A stretch of DNA of 6,629 nucleotides from QFOX01 sp044237845. Lineage in GTDB: Bacteria > Pseudomonadota > Alphaproteobacteria > Rickettsiales > UBA3002. Where the stretch lies: contig JBIIEL010000053.1 in the NCBI GenBank assembly GCA_044237845.1, positions 1 to 6,629 on the forward strand, written 5' to 3'. Within the stretch, counting starts at the first letter, position 1, and each line of letters begins with the position of its first letter. Under the pieces are notes generated by a model. That model was not told where the DNA came from. It saw nothing but the letters and a program-made list of their open reading frames with translations, and made no database searches. The translations under genes were made by a program, and so were the position numbers. Shown piece by piece: positions 1 to 5,948 of this stretch.

Positions 1-150
1 GCTGGCTTTGACTTCCTCGATAATCTTATCGCGTCCCCACGAAAGAATCTCCTTCGTGTTGCTCCAGTCCCCGCGCGCTTGTGCGCCTTTCAGCGTCCAG
101 TCATGGTGGCCGTAGAGGTTGGTGAAGATGCGGTCTTCGTCGCGCAGCAT
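1..150 (-). CDS. nuoF: NADH-quinone oxidoreductase subunit F (NuoF), N-terminal 50 residues only
   Basis: NuoF is the 51-kDa-type subunit of complex I that binds NADH, FMN and a [4Fe-4S] cluster (N3) in the cytoplasmic peripheral arm. Only the first 50 codons are present; the gene runs off the left edge. The translation begins MLRDEDRIFTNLYGHHDW and continues through GARGDW-type and IIEEVKAS segments, which is the typical alphaproteobacterial/mitochondrial NuoF start just before the glycine-rich nucleotide-binding segment (outside the window). The ATG at 150-148 follows the TAA of the preceding gene after one base, and an AGGAAG-like Shine-Dalgarno lies inside the end of that gene. It follows nuoE but is separated from it by a non-nuo gene. 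The family call is firm; the state of the rest of the gene cannot be seen. Confidence 0.93.
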   Translation of the reverse strand, partial: MLRDEDRIFTNLYGHHDWTLKGAQARGDWSNTKEILSWGRDKIIEEVKAS

Positions 151-151
151 A

Positions 152-1030
152 TTACTTCTTCCTCGCCAAAAGCGTTGCGGGTTCAGGGATAATCGTCACC
201 GGAATGGTAATCTCCGGCTCGCCGAGTGAGTATGGCGCAATCACGTAAAGCTGAAAGCGAAGGTTCCAGCCGTCCTTGGTGTAGTAGAGCGTGCAATCCT
301 CGCAGCCTGCGTCGGTGATATAAGGCTCCATGCGCGTCCGGGTTTCTTCAAACAGGGCCTCGCCATATTTTTTGTTCAGTTCCGCCCGCAGAAAATCGTT
401 CGCCTTGGTAAGTTGCTCGGGTGTCATCAGCTCCCACGGGGTGATGGTTTTGCCGGTCACCAGATCAAGCGTATAACCCTCGCTCCCACTCATCGGGTGG
501 GCGGAGCCTGCACCGAATGTGGTGTAATTGATGAGCACCGAAAGCAGCGTCGGCGACTGATAGATCGTGGTGTAGCCTGCGCTCACCTTATTCACCTGAA
601 TTTTTGCATCCGGTGCCGCGGCGGGCTTGCCGCTGCAGGATTCACTCGCGAATTGCTCCGGCAATTGCGCCAGCTGGTTGTTGATGGCTGTGGCGGCATC
701 CGGCGATACACCGCTCACCTGCGCCTTCACAATGTCGGCCTGACAGAGGCATTCGTTCAATTCGTTGGGGCTCACCTCAGGCACGCACTCTTCAGCAAGG
801 AAATAGCCGTTTTGTACCTTCACGGGGGCTACCGTCACTGCAGGGGCGGCGGCGGCGGGCGCCGCTGTCGGCGCAAGCGTCGCAGCGGGGGCTGGGGCTG
901 CTGGCTTGGCCGTTGCCGGCGCCAGCGGTTTGGTCGCGATTGGCATCAGCGGTGCCGACACATCCGCCGCGAGTGCTGGCACGGCTGTGGCCGTGAGCAA
1001 CAGGCTTAGACTATACATCCATGCGCGCAT
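152..1030 (-). CDS. secreted protein with Ala/Pro-rich linker and DUF3298/RsiV-like C-terminal region
   Basis: This 292-residue protein has a likely Sec signal peptide (residues 1-21, hydrophobic SLSLLLTATAVPALA, cleavage after ALA). An Ala/Pro-rich low-complexity linker follows (about 26-70), then a globular part. The C-terminal half resembles the DUF3298 fold seen in RsiV and PdaC-type extracytoplasmic proteins: SAHP at 176-179, a GYTLDLVTGKTITP segment at 185-198, and an LYVIAPYSLGEPEITIP segment near 261-277. Mature cysteines are at 82, 94, 96, 132, 243 and 246, giving a CxC and a CxxC pair, so disulfides are possible. It is predicted periplasmic or surface-exposed. The ATG overlaps the nuoE stop (TAATG) with AAAGG seven bases upstream, and nuoF begins one base after its TAA, so it is co-translated with complex I genes. 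The domain assignment is from memory of motif shape, not a profile search. A direct role in complex I is not shown. Confidence 0.85.
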   Translation of the reverse strand: MRAWMYSLSLLLTATAVPALAADVSAPLMPIATKPLAPATAKPAAPAPAATLAPTAAPAAAAPAVTVAPVKVQNGYFLAEECVPEVSPNELNECLCQADIVKAQVSGVSPDAATAINNQLAQLPEQFASESCSGKPAAAPDAKIQVNKVSAGYTTIYQSPTLLSVLINYTTFGAGSAHPMSGSEGYTLDLVTGKTITPWELMTPEQLTKANDFLRAELNKKYGEALFEETRTRMEPYITDAGCEDCTLYYTKDGWNLRFQLYVIAPYSLGEPEITIPVTIIPEPATLLARKK

Positions 1031-1653
1031 TAGCCCGCCTTTGTGGTGAGAGTAGTAAGACCGCCCGCCGGTTCCGACGATTTACGTGCAGATTGCGGGC
1101 CGGGTTTTGGCTTCTGCCCCGCTTTGAGCGTGGTAAGCAGCGCTTTGGTGTTCTCGTAGTTCAAATCTTCGTAGAAAATTTCCGAGCCATCATGGCCATC
1201 CACCTGCACCATCGGCGCATTCGCACAAGCGCCGAGGCACTCGACCTCCTGCAGCGTGAACAGGCCATCCGCCGTCGTTTCACCGAAGCCGATGCCGAGC
1301 GTATCCTTACACGCGCGCACTACTTCGTCGCTGCCCGCCAGCCAGCAGGGCGTGGTCGTGCAGCACTGCACGAAATGTTTACCCACCGGCGCGAGGTTAT
1401 ACATCGTGTAGAAGCTCGCCACCTCATGCGCGCGGATGGCGGGCATGTTGCACATTTTTGCGACAAGCTCGATCGCCTTTTGCGGCAGCCAGTTCTGGTG
1501 CTGCTTCTGCGCGATCATCAGCAGCGGCATCACCGCCGATTGCTCACGCCCAGCCGGGTATTTCGCGATATGCTTTTTCGCCTCCGCCAGATTGTCCGGC
1601 GTGAAGGCAAAGCTCGTAGGTTGTTCGACCTGTTTTATGGACACAGCACTCAC
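1030..1653 (-). CDS. nuoE: NADH-quinone oxidoreductase subunit E (NuoE), [2Fe-2S] thioredoxin-like subunit
   Basis: NuoE is the 24-kDa-type subunit that carries the [2Fe-2S] cluster N1a next to NuoF in the NADH-oxidising module of complex I. The 207-residue product has the N-terminal helical region (VMPLLMIAQKQ, then NMPAIRAHEVASFYTMY at about 69-85) followed by the thioredoxin-like domain. Cluster ligands are Cys98 and Cys103 (CTTTPC) and Cys139 and Cys143 (CLGAC). Cys97, next to the first ligand, is an extra cysteine. The C-terminal tail GPQSARKSSEPAGGLTTLT is typical of alphaproteobacterial and mitochondrial-type NuoE. The start is GTG, not ATG: GTG at 1653-1651 overlaps the nuoD TGA (GTGA), with a strong GGGGAG Shine-Dalgarno eight bases upstream. 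The next gene's ATG overlaps its TAA. Confidence 0.97.
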   Translation of the reverse strand: MSAVSIKQVEQPTSFAFTPDNLAEAKKHIAKYPAGREQSAVMPLLMIAQKQHQNWLPQKAIELVAKMCNMPAIRAHEVASFYTMYNLAPVGKHFVQCCTTTPCWLAGSDEVVRACKDTLGIGFGETTADGLFTLQEVECLGACANAPMVQVDGHDGSEIFYEDLNYENTKALLTTLKAGQKPKPGPQSARKSSEPAGGLTTLTTKAG

Positions 1654-2834
1654 CGATCAATCTCCCCAAATACCACATCGAGCGTGCCGATGATGGCCGA
1701 CACGTCGGCGAGCATATGGCCACGGCTCATGAAATCAAGCCCTTGCAGATGCGCGAATCCCGGCGCACGGATTTTACATTTATACGGACGGTTCGTGCCG
1801 TCGCTGACGAGGAACACGCCAAACTCACCCTTCGGCGCTTCGACGGCGGTGTAGGTCTCTCCGGCCGGAACTTTATAGCCTTCCGTGTATAACTTAAAGT
1901 GATGGATGAGGGCCTCCATCGACTGTTTCATTTGCCCACGACGCGGCGGTGCGATCTTCGGATCGCCCGTCACCACCTCGCCTTTCGGCAGCTTGGCAAC
2001 GCACTGTTTAATGATGCGCAGCGATTGCCGCATCTCTTCCATCCGCACCAGATAGCGGTCGTAGCAGTCGCCGTTTTTACCGATGGCGATGTCGAAATCC
2101 AGTTCGCCATAAATCTCGTAGGGTTGTGACTTGCGCAAATCCCACGGCACGCCGGAACCGCGCAGCATCGGCCCGCTAAAACCCCAGGCCTGCGCCTCTT
2201 CCGCTGTCACCACGCCCACATCTACCGTCCGCTGTTTCCAGATACGGTTATTGGTAATCAGCGTTTCCACGTCGTCGATCACCGGCGCGAAACCGTCGCA
2301 GAAGGCGGCGATTTCATGTTCCATCCCCGCCGGAATATCCTGATGTACCCCACCGGGACGGATATAGGCCGAGTGGAAGCGCGCGCCAGACGCACGCTCG
2401 TAGAATTCCAGAATTCGCTCGCGCTCCTCGAACATCCAAAGCAGCGGCGTTGTTGCCCCAATATCAATGATTTGCGTAGTAACGTTGAGGATATGGTTCA
2501 GGATGCGGGTCAGCTCTGAGAACATCACCCGCAGATATTGCGCGCGCGGCGGCACCACAATGCCCGCCAGTTTCTCCACCGCCATCGAGTAGCAATGCTC
2601 CTGATTCATCGGCGAGACATAATCCAGCCGGTCAAAATACGGCAGCGCCTGCAAATAGGTTTTATGTTCGATCAGCTTTTCGGTGCCCCGGTGCAGCAGG
2701 CCGATATGCGGGTCGGCGCGCTCCACCACCTCGCCATCCATCTCGAGCACAAGGCGCAACACCCCATGCGCCGCCGGGTGCTGCGGGCCAAAGTTCAGCG
2801 TGAGGTTTTTAATATCGACTTGGTTGTTGGTCAT
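1650..2834 (-). CDS. nuoD: NADH-quinone oxidoreductase subunit D (NuoD), quinone-site 49-kDa-type subunit
   Basis: NuoD is the [NiFe]-hydrogenase-related subunit that, with NuoB, forms the ubiquinone reduction site of complex I. The protein is 394 residues, full length for the stand-alone (not NuoCD-fused) form. It starts with the conserved beta-hairpin LNFGPQHPAAHGVLR (13-27; His19 and His23) and has the quinone-pocket tyrosine in FDRLDYVSPM (Tyr72). It also shows RGSGVPWDLRKSQPYE (225-240), the APPRRGQMKQSMEALIHHFK region near 295-314, and the canonical C-terminus ADVSAIIGTLDVVFGEIDR. The ATG at 2834 overlaps the TGA of the upstream secreted-protein gene (ATGA), with GAGG four bases ahead, so translation is coupled to that gene. 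The unusual point is its separation from nuoC by two non-nuo genes. Confidence 0.98.
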   Translation of the reverse strand: MTNNQVDIKNLTLNFGPQHPAAHGVLRLVLEMDGEVVERADPHIGLLHRGTEKLIEHKTYLQALPYFDRLDYVSPMNQEHCYSMAVEKLAGIVVPPRAQYLRVMFSELTRILNHILNVTTQIIDIGATTPLLWMFEERERILEFYERASGARFHSAYIRPGGVHQDIPAGMEHEIAAFCDGFAPVIDDVETLITNNRIWKQRTVDVGVVTAEEAQAWGFSGPMLRGSGVPWDLRKSQPYEIYGELDFDIAIGKNGDCYDRYLVRMEEMRQSLRIIKQCVAKLPKGEVVTGDPKIAPPRRGQMKQSMEALIHHFKLYTEGYKVPAGETYTAVEAPKGEFGVFLVSDGTNRPYKCKIRAPGFAHLQGLDFMSRGHMLADVSAIIGTLDVVFGEIDR

Positions 2835-3649
2835 TGAGCCTCAACGCATTGCGTGTTGAATGTTTCCATAAAAGATTTCAGCTGGTCAGGCGTCCATTTT
2901 TTGTTCTTCTTTGATTCCTCGATGAAAAACTTATTAAAACAGGCTTGGTACTTGTATTTATTTACCCATTCTGTATCCAATTCTGGTGCCACAAGCTCTT
3001 TGAGTGTTTCTTCATCCGGGATTAGCGCAACGAGCTTCTCTCCATCGTAACGTGCCGATGCAAAGCAAGAGGCAGCACTTGCCTCAAGGTCCTTATATGC
3101 CTCAAGGTTATGTGGGTCTACACCAGACAACCAAAGAAAATCAGCGGGCGTACTCAACCTATCAACCAAGACTCTCCCGCCTTCGATAGCCACGTTGCCT
3201 ATGCCACCATTACAACGATCTCCTCCCCCCAGAACATATTCTCTCGCCAACACATCTCCCTCTCGACGCACACCAACCGCCATGCTAAAATAGCCACTTC
3301 CGCCCGTATTGCGGGTAAATCTTAAGATATGTACTCCGTTTAACTCACCAATATAATCATAGTAAGCAGCGTCATTTTCCAAGACCTGCGCATAAGATGT
3401 AGGCGAACGACGAATGATGTCGCCCGTATTGTGTGGATCTGATTTTACAACTTTCGTGCGAGAGAGACACTTCGCGAGATCAACAGATTCCTCACTTACT
3501 AAGCCCATCTTGAAAAGCTTAGAAACACAATAAGGCGCAATTGGATGCCCCTCGTACATCATGGCGCGAGGCAGTTTCTTCGTCTGCGCGGCAACGGCCA
3601 TATGGCCAACACAAAGGATTGCTGCAACCGCTACAATAAAAATACGCAT
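2831..3649 (-). CDS. secreted cysteine-containing protein of unknown function, AT-rich insert in nuo operon
   Basis: I do not recognise a named family for this 272-residue protein. Residues 1-20/21 form a clear Sec signal peptide (MRIFIVAVAAILCVGHMAVA, cleavage near AVA). The predicted mature chain has six cysteines (41, 61, 146, 195, 237, 268), suggesting up to three disulfides in the periplasm. A Gly-rich core carries RNTGGSGYF (113-121) and LGGGDRCNGGIGNV (140-153). The C-terminus is Lys/Glu-rich and probably helical. Base composition differs from its neighbours: hand counts give 22/60 G+C at 2881-2940, 24/60 at 2941-3000 and 23/60 at 3301-3360, against 40/60 at 4861-4920 in nuoB. The ATG lies two bases after the GNAT stop with GGAG about ten bases upstream, and the TGA overlaps the nuoD ATG. 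The gene is intact and in the operon, but probably acquired later than the nuo genes. A role in respiration is not supported by its sequence. Confidence 0.8.
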   Translation of the reverse strand: MRIFIVAVAAILCVGHMAVAAQTKKLPRAMMYEGHPIAPYCVSKLFKMGLVSEESVDLAKCLSRTKVVKSDPHNTGDIIRRSPTSYAQVLENDAAYYDYIGELNGVHILRFTRNTGGSGYFSMAVGVRREGDVLAREYVLGGGDRCNGGIGNVAIEGGRVLVDRLSTPADFLWLSGVDPHNLEAYKDLEASAASCFASARYDGEKLVALIPDEETLKELVAPELDTEWVNKYKYQACFNKFFIEESKKNKKWTPDQLKSFMETFNTQCVEAQ

Positions 3650-3651
3650 AG

Positions 3652-4200
3652 CTAAATCACTCCATCCAAAAAGCGGTGCATGATATAGATATCGACATAG
3701 CCCAGCGTGCCGTGGCGGAAGGATTTGGGGCTGATGCCGATGATTTTGAACCCCAGCAACTGCCAGAGCGCCACCGCCGCCGTATTGGTGGAGACGACAT
3801 AGTTATATTGCATCGATTGAAACCCGCGGCGCGCCGCTTCTTCCATCGAGAACAGGCACATCGCCCGCGCGACGCCTTGGCCGCGATAGTCTTTATGCAC
3901 CATATAGGCGCCGTTGGCCACATGGCTGCCCTGGCCGAAATGGTTCGCGCGCAGCGAGAAGGTGCCGATGATTTTCTGCCCGTCCTTCACCACGAACGCG
4001 GCGGCGCCGGTGGCGTATTTGCCTTTACCCATCCACATTTCGCGGGCTTCAGCCTCGGTCGTCTCCGGTGCATAGGCATAGGTATCCTGCCCCTGCACTA
4101 CGTCATGGAAAATCTCCCAGATGCCGCTCCAATCGGCGTCCGTCGCTTCCGTTACCACCCACGATGCGTGCTGCATTTTCGGTTTGGCGAGGCTACCCAT
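3652..4200 (-). CDS. GNAT family N-acetyltransferase
   Basis: This is a cytoplasmic acetyl-CoA-dependent N-acyltransferase of the GCN5-related family; its substrate cannot be read from the sequence. From the chosen start it has 182 residues. The acetyl-CoA-binding motif A is at about 98-114 (AYMVHKDYRGQGVARAM, with the R/Q-x-x-G-x-G/A loop RGQGVA at 106-111). Motif B follows near 132-151 (YNYVVSTNTAAVALWQLLGF), with the common N..AV.LW..LGF signature. The start at 4200 overlaps the nuoC stop by eight bases and has AAAGG nine bases upstream. The ATG at 4218 would add MKRRPR and lacks a ribosome site, so it is less likely. The stop is two bases from the next gene. It sits between nuoC and nuoD, so it is transcribed with complex I; whether it modifies a complex I subunit is speculation. 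Confidence 0.9.
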   Translation of the reverse strand: MGSLAKPKMQHASWVVTEATDADWSGIWEIFHDVVQGQDTYAYAPETTEAEAREMWMGKGKYATGAAAFVVKDGQKIIGTFSLRANHFGQGSHVANGAYMVHKDYRGQGVARAMCLFSMEEAARRGFQSMQYNYVVSTNTAAVALWQLLGFKIIGISPKSFRHGTLGYVDIYIMHRFLDGVI

Positions 4201-4801
4201 TCTTGGCCGCCTTTTCATCGCCGGGAATCACATAATTCGGCCCTTCCCATGGGCTCAGGAAATCGAAGCTGCGATAGGCCTGATTGAGTTTTACTTTTTC
4301 ATAGACCACGCGCTTCTGGTCTTCGTCGTAGCGCATTTCCACATAGCCGCTGAGCGGGAAATCCTTACGTTGCGGATGCCCCTCGAAGCCATAATCCGTG
4401 AGAATGCGGCGCAAATCCGGGTGATACATAAAGAACACGCCATACATGTCCCACACCTCGCGCTCGAACCAACCGGCGGAAGGATAGACCTCGACCGCGC
4501 TCGGCACGCCGACATTTTCCGCCACCGAAAGCTTCACGCGAATACGGCAGTTTTTCTTGAGCGAGAGCAGGTTATACACCAGCTCAAACCGCTCCACCCG
4601 CGCCGGCGTATCGATCGCCGTCACATCCATCAGCTGGCTGAACAGGCATTCCTCGTCGTCGCGCAGGAAGGTCAGCAGCGGCACGATATGGGTGAGATCC
4701 GTTATCAGCACCAGCTCGCCGTTCGCGACATGATGCGCGCGCACGCGGTCGCTCACGCTGCCTTGAATATAGTCACCCAACTCTTGAAGCGTCTTGCTCA
4801 T
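4193..4801 (-). CDS. nuoC: NADH-quinone oxidoreductase subunit C (NuoC), 30-kDa-type subunit
   Basis: NuoC is a cofactor-free subunit of the complex I peripheral arm that packs against NuoD and NuoB in the connecting module. The 202-residue protein has the N-terminal alpha/beta domain (ERFELVYNLLSLKKNCRIRVK at 70-90) and the family signature at about 113-149: EREVWDMYGVFFMYHPDLRR, then ILTDYGFEGHPQRKDFP. The tail ends around YRSFDFLSPWEG, as in other stand-alone NuoC proteins; it is not fused to NuoD. The ATG is one base after the nuoB TAG, and a good GGAG Shine-Dalgarno lies five bases upstream, inside the nuoB end. The stop overlaps the start of the downstream GNAT gene. Confidence 0.97.
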   Translation of the reverse strand: MSKTLQELGDYIQGSVSDRVRAHHVANGELVLITDLTHIVPLLTFLRDDEECLFSQLMDVTAIDTPARVERFELVYNLLSLKKNCRIRVKLSVAENVGVPSAVEVYPSAGWFEREVWDMYGVFFMYHPDLRRILTDYGFEGHPQRKDFPLSGYVEMRYDEDQKRVVYEKVKLNQAYRSFDFLSPWEGPNYVIPGDEKAAKNG

Positions 4802-4802
4802 G

Positions 4803-5348
4803 CTATCTCCGAATCGTTGAGGTGCGGCGGATTTTCTTCTGTAGCTGGAGAATGCCGTACATCAGCGCCTCCGCCGTCGGTGGGCAACCCGGCACGTAAA
4901 TATCCACCGGCACGATGCGGTCGCAACCGCGCACCACGCTATAGGAATAATGGTAGTAGCCGCCGCCATTGGCGCAGCTTCCCATCGAAATCACCCAGCG
5001 CGGCTCGGCCATCTGGTCATAGACCTTGCGCAGCGCGGGCGCCATTTTGTTGCACAGCGTGCCCGCCACAATCATCACGTCGGATTGCCGCGGTGATGGG
5101 CGAAAAACCAGCCCGAGACGATCCATGTCGTAACGCGCGGCGGCGGCTTGCATCATCTCCACTGCACAACAGGCCAAACCAAACGTCATCGGCCACAGTG
5201 AACCCGTGCGCGCCCAGTTAACGAGGTTATCGAGATTCGCGACGACAAAGCCTTTGTCATTAAACTCATCCAGCACGCGGCCAAGCAGAACGTCTTGCGA
5301 GGCTCCGGCAGCGGGGAGTGTATTTGGCTGAGTAATTAACTGGCTCAT
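4803..5348 (-). CDS. nuoB: NADH-quinone oxidoreductase subunit B (NuoB), cluster N2 subunit
   Basis: NuoB (PSST/20-kDa type) holds the terminal [4Fe-4S] cluster N2, which passes electrons to ubiquinone at the NuoB/NuoD interface. The 181-residue protein carries the full ligand set: tandem Cys60-Cys61 in FGLACCAVEMM, Cys125 in SMGSCANGGGYY, and Cys155 in VPGCPPTAEAL. It also has VFRPSPRQSDVMIVAGTLCNKMAP (81-104), the conserved core of the family. The N-terminal 30 residues are variable, as usual. The ATG at 5348 has an AGAG-type weak Shine-Dalgarno about eleven bases upstream, behind a T9 tract and a small hairpin that ends nuoA. The nuoA-nuoB gap (41 nt) is the largest inside the operon seen here. 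Confidence 0.98.
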   Translation of the reverse strand: MSQLITQPNTLPAAGASQDVLLGRVLDEFNDKGFVVANLDNLVNWARTGSLWPMTFGLACCAVEMMQAAAARYDMDRLGLVFRPSPRQSDVMIVAGTLCNKMAPALRKVYDQMAEPRWVISMGSCANGGGYYHYSYSVVRGCDRIVPVDIYVPGCPPTAEALMYGILQLQKKIRRTSTIRR

Positions 5349-5378
5349 GTATCAAAACTCTCTTAAAAAAAAATTTCC

Positions 5379-5393
5379 GTAGGCGCAGCCTAC
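5379..5393 (-). other. small hairpin at nuoA stop followed by T9 tract (attenuator or processing element?)
   Basis: On the transcript strand GTAGGC-TGC-GCCTAC forms a perfect 6-bp stem with a 3-base loop that includes the nuoA TAG stop codon. After GGAAA comes a run of nine T (5373-5365), then the nuoB ribosome site region. The stem is short and the T run is not directly adjacent, so this is not a standard intrinsic terminator. It could cause partial termination, RNA processing or pausing between nuoA and nuoB. The structure is seen; the function is guesswork. Confidence 0.35.
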
Positions 5394-5755
5394 TCCCAGT
5401 CCAGCGCACCTTTTTTCCACTCGTAGATAAACCCGATCGTGAGGATTCCGAGGAAGCTCATCATCGACCAGAAGCCGACCATGCCGATTTTGCCGAGCGA
5501 TACCGCCCACGGGAACAAGAACGCCACTTCGAGATCGAAGATGATGAATAGAATCGCGACGAGGTAGAAGCGCACATCGAACTGGCCGCGCGCGTCGCCA
5601 AACGGTTCAAACCCGCACTCATAGGGCGAGAGCTTTTCCGCATCCGGCTTCAGTTTCGCAAGCAGAAACGGTGCCACAATCATGATAAACGAGAGAGCGC
5701 AGGCGATGGCGAGAAATACCAACACCGGAAAATACGATGAAACAACAGCTTCCAT
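5390..5755 (-). CDS. nuoA: NADH-quinone oxidoreductase subunit A (NuoA), membrane subunit
   Basis: NuoA (ND3 type) is an inner-membrane subunit of complex I; its long loop between helices 1 and 2 shapes the quinone-access region. The protein from the ATG at 5755 has 121 residues and three membrane helices (about 8-32, 63-83 and 93-112). The TMH1-2 loop carries SPYECGFEPFGDARGQFDVR with Cys47, the equivalent of ND3 Cys39. Helix 2 has FDLE (Asp74, Glu76). The reading frame is open 40 codons upstream, but that part (basic, His/Arg-rich) is unlike the family and overlaps the promoter region, so the internal ATG is the start. Its Shine-Dalgarno is weak (GGTG about eight to nine bases ahead). It is the first gene of the operon in this window. 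Confidence 0.96.
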   Translation of the reverse strand: MEAVVSSYFPVLVFLAIACALSFIMIVAPFLLAKLKPDAEKLSPYECGFEPFGDARGQFDVRFYLVAILFIIFDLEVAFLFPWAVSLGKIGMVGFWSMMSFLGILTIGFIYEWKKGALDWE

Positions 5756-5823
5756 AAGGGCACACCGATTGAAATATGAGCCGCTTATAGCGAACCCCCT
5801 GCCCCGCGAGAAGTGTTTTTTCG

Positions 5824-5835
5824 TCCACCGGTGGA
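5824..5835. promoter_or_regulatory. 12-bp perfect palindrome TCCACCGGTGGA in nuoA upstream region
   Basis: TCCACCGGTGGA reads the same on both strands and lies about 70 bases upstream of the nuoA ATG. Such a site could be an operator for a dimeric repressor or activator of nuo. No regulator is recognised from the motif, and a palindrome of this size can occur by chance in GC-rich DNA. Confidence 0.25.
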
Positions 5836-5895
5836 TATGCGGTAAAATACTGTGCGGATGGTATGATTTTGCCACCCTCCAACTTCTTTAGCGAT

Positions 5896-5912
5896 GTTAA
5901 CGAATCTTTAAC
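5896..5912. promoter_or_regulatory. CtrA-type binding box with embedded GANTC methylation site
   Basis: The sequence TTAACGAATCTTTAAC (5897-5912) is an exact TTAA-N7-TTAAC match to the CtrA response-regulator consensus of alphaproteobacteria. Because a G precedes it at 5896, it also fits TTAA-N7-TTAAC on the minus strand. Its spacer contains GAATC (5902-5906), a GANTC site as methylated by CcrM. The box lies 12 bases before the TATGGT -10 candidate of the rightward gene, overlapping the -35 position, which is the usual arrangement at CtrA-activated promoters. The box is also about 140 bases upstream of nuoA. The match is seen directly; occupancy by CtrA is inferred. Confidence 0.6.
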
Positions 5913-5942
5913 GCTAGCCGTGCTATGGTGAGAATAAGAACA

Positions 5943-5948
5943 AAGGAG
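5943..5948 (+). promoter_or_regulatory. strong Shine-Dalgarno fixing the start of the 104-residue protein
   Basis: AAGGAG sits six bases before the ATG at 5955. This decides the start: the in-frame ATG at 5925 would add ten residues, overlaps the -10 candidate and has no ribosome site. Confidence 0.8.

Noticed and set aside
841..960. GC-rich repeat-like stretch in the DUF3298-like gene
   Set aside because: The apparent repetition encodes the Ala/Pro-rich linker; no clean tandem unit or CRISPR-like spacing is present.
1021..1854. 277-codon plus-strand open frame opposite nuoE and nuoD
   Set aside because: It is antisense to well-conserved nuo genes, is Arg/His-rich as expected for a reverse-frame shadow in GC-rich DNA, and has no recognisable domain.
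4201..4218. Six-residue extension (MKRRPR) of the GNAT protein
   Set aside because: No ribosome site precedes ATG 4218, while ATG 4200 has AAAGG upstream and a shorter overlap with nuoC.
4121..5221. 366-codon plus-strand open frame opposite nuoC and nuoB
   Set aside because: Same reasoning: it spans two conserved genes and their junction on the opposite strand, and its translation is low-complexity Arg/His/Ala-rich.
5365..5393. Standard Rho-independent terminator after nuoA
   Set aside because: The stem is only 6 bp and the T run begins five bases after it, and nuoB must be expressed from upstream. It is kept only as a possible attenuator.
5756..5875. 40-residue N-terminal extension of nuoA
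   Set aside because: The extension is basic and unlike ND3-family proteins. The internal ATG at 5755 gives the usual 121-residue length, and the extension would cover the promoter region.
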